NCBI RefSeq assembly: GCF_030445035.2
Contig: NC_080701.1
Location: forward strand, 10,878,739-10,942,738
From: Dasypus novemcinctus
Taxonomy: Eukaryota; Chordata; Mammalia; Cingulata; Dasypodidae
Length of the DNA: 64,000 nt
Direction: 5' to 3'
Both the position numbers and the translations under genes were made by a program. Shown piece after piece: positions 21,313 through 30,980 of this stretch (position 1 is the stretch's first letter; every line of letters starts with the position of its first letter). The notes beneath the pieces are model-generated. The model was not told the DNA's origin. It ran no database searches and saw only the letters and a list, made by a program, of their open reading frames with translations.

Positions 21313-24300
21313 TTTAAAACAGTTTTATTGAGATACCATTCACATACCATATAATTCAGCCATTTAAAGTACACAATTCAGTGGTTGTTAATATCTTCAC
21401 AGGGCTGTGCAACCTTTACAGCATTCTAACTTTAGAGTATTTTTATCCCCCTAAAAGAAATCCTGTACCCATTAGTAGTCATTCCCTGTCCCCTCAATCC
21501 TTCAGTCTTAATCAACCACTCATTTTTTCTGTCCCTATAGATTTTCCTATTCTGGAAACTTCATATAAATAGAATCATACCCGTGGTCTTTGTGACTGAC
21601 TTATTCCACCGAGCATAATGTTTTCAGGGTCCATACAAGTTAGAGCATAGACCAATATTTCATTCCTTTTACTGTCAAATAGTATTCCATTGCATGGTTA
21701 TATTTTATTTATCTATTCATCCATAGATGGACCTGGGTTGTTTTCATTTTGGAGCTATTATTGATAAAGCTACCATGAATAGTCATTTACAAGTTTTTAT
21801 ATGGATGTATGTTTTAATTTCTCTTGGATATAAACTTTAGAGTGGAGGAGTAGAATTTGAGGTCATGAGGTAACTCTATGCTTATCCTTTTAAGGATCTT
21901 TTGAAGGTTTTTCCAAAGGGGCTGCACCATTTTACACCCACACTAACAATGTACAAGGGCTACAATTTCCCCATGTTGTCAACACTTAGTATCTATGTAG
22001 TGGTTGTGGAGTGGTATCTCATTGTGATTTTAATTTGCATTTCCCTGATGGCTAATGATATCGGGCATTTTTTCAAGTGTTTTTTTTGCCATTCGTAGAT
22101 CTTCTTTGGAGAAACATCTATTCAGATCCTTTGCCCATTTTATAATTATTTATTGTCTTTATTATTGAATTGTAAGAGTTCTTTATATATTCTGGATACA
22201 ATTATATATGTAATTATTAGTTATTGATATATAATTTGCAAATATTTTCTCTCTGGGGGTCATCTTTTCACTTTCTTGATATATCATTTGCGGCACAAAA
22301 TTTTCTAATTTTGAATGCAGTCCAATTTATCTTTTTTTTTGGTCACTTTTGTTTCTGTTTTCTATCTAAGAAACCATTTTCTAACATAATTACAAAGATT
22401 AACTCCAATATTTTTTCCTGAGAGATTTATAGTTTTAGCTCTTACATTTAGATAAAAATCTGTTTTGAGTTCATTTCTGTGTATGTTATGAGGTAGGGGT
22501 ACAATTTATTTTTTTGCATGTGGATATCCAATTGTCCCAGGACCATTTGTTAGATACTATCTTTCTCACTGAATTGCCTTACCACATTGTCAAAAAGCCA
22601 TTGACCATAAATATAAGGGTTAATTTCTGAACTCAATCCTATGTCAAAAGCTTTTTTGTGAGACTATTGAAATATTCATATGATGTTTGTCTTTTATTCA
22701 ATAATACAGGGTATTACTGTAATTTATTTTTTTAATATTAAACTAATCTTGCATTCCTGGGATAAATCCCATTGGTTGTGATGCATATTCCTTTCTATAT
22801 GTTGCCTGATTCAGTTTGTTAGTATTTTGTATCTATATTCTTTAGGGATATTGGTCTGTAGTTTTCTTTTCCTGTGATGCCTTTATCTGGTTTTGATAAT
22901 ACTGATCTTAGAATGATTTGGGAAGTCTTCCTTCCTCTTCAGTTTTTTTGTTTTTTGTTTTTGGAAGAATTTGAGAAGAATTGGCATTAATTCTTCTTTT
23001 AATGTTTGGTAGAATTCAGCAGAAGCCATTTGGGCATAGTCTTTTCCTTGCACAAAATTTTAAAATTACTAACTTAGTATTTTTACTTTTTATAGATCAT
23101 TCAAATTGTCTGTTTTCTTGAGTCATTATTGGTAATTTATGTCTTTTTAGGAATTTGTCCACCTCATCTAGGTTATCTAATTTGTTGGCCTAGTTACTCA
23201 TAATATTCTCTTATAATCCTTTTTGTTTCTGCAAGGCCAGTAGTGATGTCCCCTCTTTCATTCCTGATTTAGGCAAATTGAATCTTCTCTTCTCTTTTTT
23301 TCTTAATTCATCTAGCTAAAAAGTTTTTCAATTTTCTTGCTCTTTTCAAAGCAACAACTTTTGGTTTTGTTCATTTTATCAATTATTTATATATTCTCTA
23401 TTTCCACTATTTTCTGTATTATTCCCTTTCTTACGCTCATTCTGGGTTTAGTTTACTCTTCTTTTTATATCTTCTTAAAGAGGTAGGATAGATGATCTAT
23501 TTGAGTTCTTTTTTAATATATGCTTTTATAGCCATAAATTCCCCATCTGTGCACTGCTTTAGTTACATTCTCTACTTTGGGTATGCTATGTTTTCTTTTT
23601 CATTTAACTCAAAGTGTTTTCTGTTTTACCTTATGATTTTCTCTTCGATCATTGGCTATTGTGGTGGATTGCTGTATACCACAGTCTGGACATGTTCTTG
23701 GTCTTGGCTCACATTCTGGTGGCCGTGATCCCATTGATTAAAGAGGATCTCTTGAAGAGATTACCTCAGTTAAGATGAGGCCCAACTGGATCAGGCTGGG
23801 CTTTAATCTGGATCACTGGCATCATTTATAAGCAGAATGAAAGTCGGGCATAGAGAGGGAAGCCATGGGGGCATTCAGAAGGTGGAAGCCAGTGGAATCT
23901 GGAAGAGAAAGGAGAGGAGGCCACCATGTTCATTGCCATGATCACTGGAAGCCAGGTGTCCCTGGAAGCCAAGCATCCTGGAAGCCAGCCCCAGGTCCCC
24001 TGGAGAAAGCATTGCCTTGTTGATGCCTCGATTTTGGACTGCTCCTAGCTGCAAACCATGAGCCGATAAATTCCCATTGTTTAAGCTAATCCATTATATG
24101 GTATTTGTTCTAGCAGCTGGGAAACTAAAACAGTGTGACTTTTCACTTCTCCATGTTTGTGCATTTCATGAACTTCCTTTTATTGTTAATTTCTAATTTA
24201 ATTTCATTGTAGTGGGAGACCATATTTTTCATACTACAGCCCTTTCCAATTTATTGAGGCTTGTTTTATGGCCTAGCACATGGTCTATTCTACAACAACC
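21313..24300 (-). mobile_element. L1M: 3'UTR and ORF2 remnant, antisense, internally deleted
   Basis: From 21,313 the antisense L1 3' end is plain ('gttttattgagataccattcacataccat', 'gtacacaattcagtgg'). ORF2 complements follow ('gatttgcatttccctgatggc', 'gtggatatccaattgtcccaggacc', 'cttgcattcctgggataaatcccattgg', 'tggtctgtagttttcttttcctg'). Near 22,645 the order jumps from the 'gggttaatttctgaactc' block to 'caaaagcttttttgtgagactattg', skipping roughly a kilobase of consensus, so there is an internal deletion. A MaLR LTR (23,660-24,132) interrupts it and L1 resumes after. All frames are broken. Confidence 0.85.
23660..24132 (+). mobile_element. Solo LTR, MaLR-like, nested in L1
   Basis: It starts 'tgtggtggattgctgtatacc' and ends 'gggaaactaaaaca' (TG...CA). 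Internal phrases: 'gagattacctcagttaagatgaggcccaactgg', 'tgatgcctcgattttggactgctcc', 'catgagccgataaattcccattgtttaagc' and 'tatttgttctagcagc'. No convincing 5-bp duplication was seen at the ends. L1 ORF2 complement reads on both sides. Confidence 0.7.
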
Positions 24301-25140
24301 TACATGCAACCTTTAACATAGGAGCACTCCAGCACATCGTTGTTCAACCCACCTCCTTTGTGCTCTTATTGTTAAATAAATTCATTTCTATAACTTGTAT
24401 GTTATAGGAACAGTAATGCAAACACACATACAACTGCTTTTTAAAATCAGTCAAGAGAAAAAAGTAGAAGACTTATGTAACTTCAGTCTTTCGTAATTAC
24501 CTACATAATTTTCTTTATTCGGTCTCTTTGATGTCCCTGCTCAGACATTTCCTCTTTGCTTATCCTTTAGCCTGGCTTCCTAAGGGTTGCTCCTGGGTGT
24601 ATATAAGTCACATATTAGTCTACGATTGTGCTGAAGGCCCCTTAGTCAGTTAGAAGTTTGCCTTTACTGTGGGATGTGTGTAGCCTGGAAGTTTAGAAAA
24701 TTTACGTGTTTTGCTCCACTTCAACCAGGGGTTAGTAGTTTGGCGTCCCTTCTCGGATTGCTCTCTAGGGGGCACAGAGCTGGGCGTGCACCCAGACTTC
24801 CACGCTGCCAGCAAGGCGTGTAGTCAGGTTGAAGTCTGGCTTCCAAGGAGTCTGTCTTAGTTTGTCAGAGGCTGTGCTTACGTCCCTTCTAAGACTTCCG
24901 GTTGTGTTAACTGGTCTGAGTGGGCCTTGGGGAAGCTTTTGAGTCTTCCTGGGGCCCCTCCGAAGCCGGTGAGCCTTGAGCCTGTGCGCAGCCTTCCCAC
25001 CCAGAACTGGCTGTGACTCCAGGGGGCTCTTCCTGGCTGTACTTGCCCTGGTTTTTGTATTGAACTTGTAGCTGTTCTGCTGTTTTGCTGGTTGCATGGA
25101 GCTACCAGTTCCCTCTTAACGGCCCTCCATGAGCTCTCTA
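24301..25140. other. Possible upstream continuation of the antisense L1
   Basis: The sequence follows the L1 block with no obvious break and includes a GC-richer part (24,750-25,130) with minus-strand Arg/Pro/Leu-rich frames. I cannot place it on an L1 map with confidence. It could be L1 5' sequence or unrelated unique DNA. Confidence 0.3.
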
Positions 25141-25164
25141 TTGTTTTTTGTTGTTGTTGTTTTT

Positions 25165-25847
25165 AGTCAATTTTTTTTTCTTTACTTTCTTTTAAATGTT
25201 ATGTTCAAAAAATACAAGGTCCCCATATACCCCCACCCCCCTCACCCCACTCCTCCACATCCACAACCTCTTTCATCACTGTGGCACATTCATTGCATTT
25301 GGTGAATACATTGTGGAGCACTGCTGCACCACATGGATAGTGGTTTACATTGTAGTTTACACTCTCCCCCAGTCCACCCAGTGGGCCATGGCAGGACATA
25401 GAGTGTTCAGCAAGTGTCCCTGCAGTAACACCCAGGACAACTCCAAGTCCTGAAAATGCCCCCCCCCCCCAACATATCTCTTCTTCCCTCTCCCTACAGA
25501 GAGATTCAACCATGGCAGGGGAGGAGCACTGGTGTGGGGTGTTGTTGATGGGGGGCACATGGTTGGGAAGGAGTTCTCCAGGGCATGTATACAGGGTACA
25601 TAAAAAGGTTTGGATATTTTCTCTATTGTTTTTGACAACACCCGCAAGCACACAGTTCTCCAGGTTCTGTCCGTGTAGTCAGTCCCTTCAGGCAGTGCCC
25701 TTTGCATTATGGTCTGCCCTTCAACCTCCCCAGACCACTCTGCCCCCACAGTGGGACCCTCTTTTTCTGGGAATGGCATCTCCGCTCTACAAGTGGGGAG
25801 AGGGGGATGAAGGGGCGGCAGCCCCTACTGTTCTTGGCTTGCTTGTG
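25165..25847 (-). mobile_element. Younger L1 3'UTR, antisense
   Basis: T-rich start (A-tail complement), then 'caaggtccccatatacccccacc', 'cactgtggcacattcattgcatttgg', 'tggagcactgctgcaccacatggatagtgg', 'cacccaggacaactccaagtcctgaaaatgcccc'. The reverse complement of the same text is at 30,190-30,460. The 100-148-codon ORFs over it are artefacts. Confidence 0.75.
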
Positions 25848-26488
25848 GTGGCGATTTGAAATAATTTTATGAATCCCCAAAAGGGAAATAAAATGCTTTA
25901 TAATGCTTTAAATAAATTAATTCCTGTGAGTGTGAGACCCATGGACTGGATTACTCAGCAGGGCGTGATTTATGTTGAGGCTCCGCCATCTTGCTGGGTC
26001 TGATACAGAGACACGGAGGCTCAGACAGAGGAAACAGGAGCTGGCATAATTGGTTCTGCAGGTGAGAGAGGGTGGCTTCAGCACAAGGCCCCCAAGAGGT
26101 TGGGCCCACGGGGCAGCTCAAGAGAGGCCAGGCCTGCTACATGCCTGATGGCTCACGGCTGAACTTGGGAAGAGAGCAGAACAGTCGAGACGAGGCCCAG
26201 CAGAGACAAGCCCTCTGCGTGGTTGCCCACAGCTGGGCTCCAAGAGACGGAAGATTCTGGAGGGGGAGGCAGGGATCTCAGCAGAGCTCGGCCGCCATCT
26301 TGCTTCACCAAGTGGCAACCACGCCAGGCTCAACGGTAGCTGACTTTGGTGAGAAAGCCCCTCTTATGGTGCCTTGAGTTGGACTTTTCATGGCCTTGAA
26401 ACTGTGAGCTTTACCCCAAATAAATACCCTTTATAAAATCCAATGCATTTCTGGTACTTTGCATCAGTAGCCCCTTGGCAAACTAAAA
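25848..26488 (+). mobile_element. Solo LTR, CCATCTTG/AATAAATACC family
   Basis: It opens 'tggcgatttgaaataattttatgaatcc' and closes 'ccttggcaaactaaaaac'. It shares with the LTRs at 44,802 and 47,655 the internal CCATCTTG box (twice here: 25,983-25,993 and 26,292-26,302), the polyadenylation block 'ccccaaataaataccctttata' and the 'tttctggtactttgcatcag' end. No open retroviral frame is attached. Confidence 0.7.
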
Positions 26489-27062
26489 ACCGTGTCCTAG
26501 TGTGGACTCTCTGCCCTAATTGTGAGTGAGGGCAGGTGTGATTGGGCCCCAGTATTCTTGGCTTGCCAACCTTGAGATAAAGCTCCTGCCTTACAGGTGT
26601 GGACTGTGGAGGGAAGCCCAGTCCTCTTGGCTATGCTCACCTGTAGTTGAGCTTCTGCAATGCCAACCAGGGAGGGTGAGAAACAAAACCATAGCCCCAG
26701 CCAGGGAGCTTGGGAAAGAGGGAGCCCCATTTTCTTGGCCACACCTGCTGTGGCAGAGCATTGAGCATAGAGCTTTGCAGGGCAGAGTTCCAGAGCATGG
26801 AGCTGTAGGGGAGAGGAAGGAAGGGGGCAGGTCATGGCTCAAGTGCAGCGAACTCCTGCCATCCTTACCAAGATTTCACAGGTCTTCTTGAATGAGTATG
26901 TCTCCATTTGCTCTATGCCTTTAGGGCAATTTCCAGAGACTTTAGTTCCTTTGTTTTGTGTATTTTTTTAAAATATAATTTTCACTAGTTTTGCTGGGGA
27001 GAATTTCCACTGAGTTCCGTGTTCTGCCATTCCACAAGTCCCATTCACTTGCCATTTTGATG
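26489..27062 (-). repeat. Degenerate tandem units, possible L1 5' promoter region
   Basis: Several imperfect units share a 'gggcccca..ttcttggc' core ('ggccccagtattcttggcttgc', 'gcccagtcctcttggctatgc', 'gagccccattttcttggcc'), spaced roughly 90-120 bp apart. The end ('gagttccgtgttctgccattccacaag') recalls antisense L1 5'UTR sequence. Both points together suggest an L1 5' region, but this is tentative. Confidence 0.35.
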
Positions 27063-28059
27063 TGCTTATTGGAGTTGGAGAAAAAGTGAATGTTGTGCCA
27101 GTTTGTAGAGAATTACACATCCTCTTGACACTAGGTATGTGGCAAGTACCCAGGTTATGCCATTATTTCTCAAGAATTGTGTGATTATAAAAATAAACCC
27201 AAGCAATTTGCCCTTTTCTATATGTACCAAATCAGATGGCATAATTTTGCCTTTGTTTATAATGAGTGAAATACGTGAGCTCAGTTTTCCAGTCTGATAT
27301 CTCTGAAATATTTTGAAAAAAAAAAAGTGTTGTAGCTGTAAGGTCTTCCTAAAAAACCTTAAAGTTTTTTTTTTAAAAAAGCTAAATTTTCCCATTCAAA
27401 TTCCAGGGTTGCATTTATATGAAAAATCTTTGGCTGCACTAAAATAACCTTTAAGAGTGCTAAAGAGCTTATTTTAAATTTCCTATTTTAGTAATACTAA
27501 TTTCTAATAAAAACAATCCTTCTATGATCTTTCAATCATTTCTTCTGGCAGAAATGTTAAAACTTGGCGGGGGTGGGGAGGATATTCCTAAAAAGCTTTT
27601 GGGGTCCTTGAGACTCAGCCAGGCAAATCACCTTTTCACCCTCTGGGTTGCTTTAGACAAGAGACCCCCAGACTGTGCCCCTTCATTATGTTAGTCAGTC
27701 ATCATTTTCATAAAGTCTTCAGCATTTTTTCTAAATCTGTGTACAGCTTGCGCTGCTATTCATTTAATGCTTTGTCATTATAATGCATTTCTAGGCATTT
27801 CTTTCTAATTGCATTCATTTTTAAAGCACATCTTCTATCGCTAGTGTAAATAGCGAATTGGCACCATATGCTGTATGGGGAAGGTAGCCTAAGAAATAAC
27901 CATGATGAAAAAAAATTGTCAAAAATTCTAGCTAGATACTGTTTAAGGCTCTGAGATTAAGTCCTGCTCTGTCTGTAAAAAAGAGAGCTATGCAAATAAA
28001 CAGAGTAAGATTAGCTGTACTTGTGTAGAATTTAGCAGTTTTAGGCAATGCCATAAGTA
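27063..28059. other. Unique AT-rich stretch
   Basis: About 1 kb with no recognised repeat and no credible gene. It contains many ATTA/TAAT words (for example 27,760-27,840), which could be regulatory or simply compositional. Confidence 0.4.
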
Positions 28060-28205
28060 CTTTATTTCTAGCATCTCATTTAATATTTGCAACTGTATAA
28101 GGTAGATTGTTTCCCCCGTTTTACATGTAAGGACACGGAGGCACAAGGTAAAGAGCCGATAGAGCCAGGATTCAACCGAGGCAGTCTAGAGCCAGGGCTC
28201 CAAAC
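28060..28205 (-). repeat. MIR SINE, antisense
   Basis: Reads 'tctagcatctcatttaatatttgcaac', 'taaggtagattgtttcccccgttttacatgtaaggacacggaggcac' and 'agccaggattcaaccgaggcagtctagagcc', the antisense MIR order. Confidence 0.65.
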
Positions 28206-28349
28206 CGACCTCATCCTGCCTGTCCTCAGCAACTTAAAACTAACAGGCCTCCAAAGAGAAGTGATTCTGCATCATTGAATGCTGTACCTGCCTCACCTAA
28301 AACCGCCAGGGGCTGCACAGGAGGAAGGTGTCATGCTTTGGAAACGCTG

Positions 28350-28456
28350 GATATACACGGGACTCTTGTACACTCAGAAGATGTACATGGGATTCTTGTA
28401 CACTCAGAGAATGTACAGACTTTTGTACACTCGGAGGATGTACACAGGACTCTTGG
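28350..28456 (+). repeat. 30-bp minisatellite, 3.5 units
   Basis: Units start at 28,350, 28,380, 28,410 (shortened to 27 bp) and 28,437 (partial). The shared core is 'cttgtacactcagaa'. Units differ by single substitutions. Because 30 and 27 are multiples of 3, a repeated peptide frame stays open, but nothing else suggests coding. Confidence 0.9.
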
Positions 28457-29808
28457 GAAAGGTTCCACACTTAAACACCGACGGAAATGCTGTGCATCGC
28501 AAAGGGGAATATCCTTTTAGAAACTCACAATTTATATCAACACCTAAAAGGTTCTGAGTCCCGCAGCAAAGGATCTTTTAAGCTTTATTTAACCCAGCAT
28601 TTTTTAAACTTGCTTGATCTCAAAACCCTTTTATAGAGGAACACGTATTAATATCTCAGGAAACACGAAGGCTGCACGGAGCAGCTTGTGAAACACTGTC
28701 TTCATTTCATTTCCTCCATAAGGTTTCTTGTATATAAAGATGAAGCCATTTTGTACTTGAAAGTGCTTACACATATTCAAATAAGGGTTCTGGTACCCGT
28801 GAATTTTCTCACGTCCTCCAACCAAGCAACTGTAACTTCAACAGGGCATCAGCTTTCCCAAACCCCTTCCCGCAACACCGGGTCCCTTTCCCACGCAGAT
28901 TGTCCCCGTCCACCGGGTGATGCAAGCTGCCGCGGGCAAAGGAGACGCTGGGCAGGTGTATACAGTCAGGCACGGTGCACTCCCAGGTTAGTAAGTCCTG
29001 GAATGCACTTGCCAAATGCTCACAAGTAAGTGGGAAATCCACCTGGGAAGGAATATATCCCCTCTTCTAATTGTCAGCACTGCCACCTGCTTACCTGTGT
29101 GGCCTGCCCGGCAGTTTAAAGAACTCCGAGTTTCTCCAAAAGGGAAATCTAGCCTCCCGTTCACGATTTATGCTATTGCGCGCCCGAAGAGCACAGCAGG
29201 GCCACCAGCCAGAGGCCTTGCTTTCCCCGGACACGGCTGGATGAAAAAGCCACTCCACTGCAGCCCACCTCTCCTGTCACTTCTCTTCTGGAAATCCTGA
29301 CGGACACACGGTTCCAGCTTTTCTGCTGGCAGAGGCATGGTGAAATCCTGGGCACCCGAGAATATCCTTCAGAATGGCTGCACCCACCTTTGAAGGATAC
29401 TTCTCGGGGCGCTGAGTTCCCGGAGCCCGAGGGCCATGCCTCCGTGTGGCCCAGGCCCCAGGACAGGGCTTGCTGACCTTCGATCCTCCCTCAGCCTGCA
29501 GCGTCCAGAGGCAGCAGCAGGCCTTTTCCTTTCCTTTTCTTCTCATCTGCCCTTATTTCAGTTGGGAGGAAAAGAGCCTCTGGCCAGGGATTTGAGGGGC
29601 CCCTGGTCTCAGTTTGCAAATATAGGCCTCACCCCCGCCCCAGGAACACAGAAGGCTTTCCACGGTGGTGAGGGTGACACCTGCCCAGAGCCTTGAAAGA
29701 GAATCCAGGGAAGGGAACTTCCTAAACCATCACAGAGTTACAAGCTTTGATTTAGGAATAGAGCAGGACTCTTGAAGGAAAAGACAAAAAAAAGGATAGG
29801 AATTTAAG
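28457..29808. other. Unique sequence, nothing recognised
   Basis: Moderately GC-rich DNA with overlapping 60-113-codon ORFs on both strands that have no recognisable domains. No named repeat. Confidence 0.4.
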
Positions 29809-29816
29809 AGACAAGT

Positions 29817-30494
29817 CTGTCCATGTGACAGCGAGGCCCTGAGCCTCAGCAGACTTGCTACTCCTACTGTCTGGTTTATTGGACTCATCCAGGTCAGCTA
29901 ACAGGGAGGTGAAGAAGGTCAACCACCACCAGGGAGCCAAGAGTGCCTACAATTGCAAGCAGAGGAATTACATCCATCAGCCATGTGGAATCTAAGCCCC
30001 CTCTCGATATAGAGGTGGAGTGGACACAACCATCCCAGGGTCCACAGGATGGAGGAATAAAGGCTGGATTAGAGTGAGCTTACTGATACTCTACTATGGA
30101 ACTACTGTGGTTAGTAATGGAAGAAACTGTAGCAATGATATGGAGAAAGTGGCCATGGTAGCTGCTGAGGGCAGGGATAGGGAAGAAGAGATGTGATGTG
30201 GGGGCATTTTCAGGACTTGGAGTTGTCCTACGTGGTACTGCAGGGACAGATGCTGGACATTGTGTGTCCTGCCATGGCCCACTGGGTGGACTGGGGGAGT
30301 GTAAACTACAATGCAAACCATTATCCATGCCGTGCAGCAGTGCTCCAAGATGTATTCACCAAATGCAACGAACGTCCCATGATGATGAAAGAGGCTGTTG
30401 ATGTGGGAGGAGTGGGGTGAGGGGGGTGGAGGTATATGGGGACCTCTTAAATTTTTTGAATGTAACATTTTAAAAAAATAGAGGGAAAAAAAAA
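29817..30494 (+). mobile_element. Younger L1 3'UTR, sense, 5'-truncated, with TSD
   Basis: About 680 bp of L1 3'UTR ends in an A-run at 30,486-30,495. The 8-bp sequence agacaagt flanks it at 29,809-29,816 and 30,495-30,502, a target-site duplication. This copy fixes the orientation of the family: the poly(A) is at its right end. ORFs within are artefacts. Confidence 0.8.
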
Positions 30495-30502
30495 AGACAA
30501 GT

Positions 30503-30967
30503 TAAGAGCTGACCCGGCCCGCACCCCACCCTGCTGACAGTGTGTGCGGTGGTGGGTGGGGGGCACCCTTCACGGTTCCTCCACTGGACTTGCCCTGCAG
30601 GCAGAGGAGAGGCGCTGCCACCTGCAGGCAGAGGAGAGGTGCTGCCACCTGCCTCTTCTTTTCAGAAGAAGCTTAGAACTCAAAATAGGAAACAGTTCTT
30701 CCTGAAGTGCTACAATTGAAAACAACAAACAGACAACTAAACTCTAGAAATAGAATTGCTTACCATTTCTTTGTATTTTATTGAACATTTTCAATATTTT
30801 TTTTTAACTTTCTGCCCAGCTACGACAACTAAGTGGGAAACCACAATTACAATTCACAAACTGTGGCACGAAAAAGGACACATACCCCATCAGGAATGAC
30901 ACCAAACCCTTTCCTTTTTATTCATTCAAAAGAGAGTCCAATGCATAAAAGTGTCAAATGGGAGCAC
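30503..30967. other. Unique sequence
   Basis: It contains a duplicated phrase 'gcaggcagaggagagg[c/t]gctgccacctg' at about 30,598-30,652 (two adjacent copies). Otherwise nothing recognised. Confidence 0.45.
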
Positions 30968-30980
30968 TTTTTTTTTTTTT

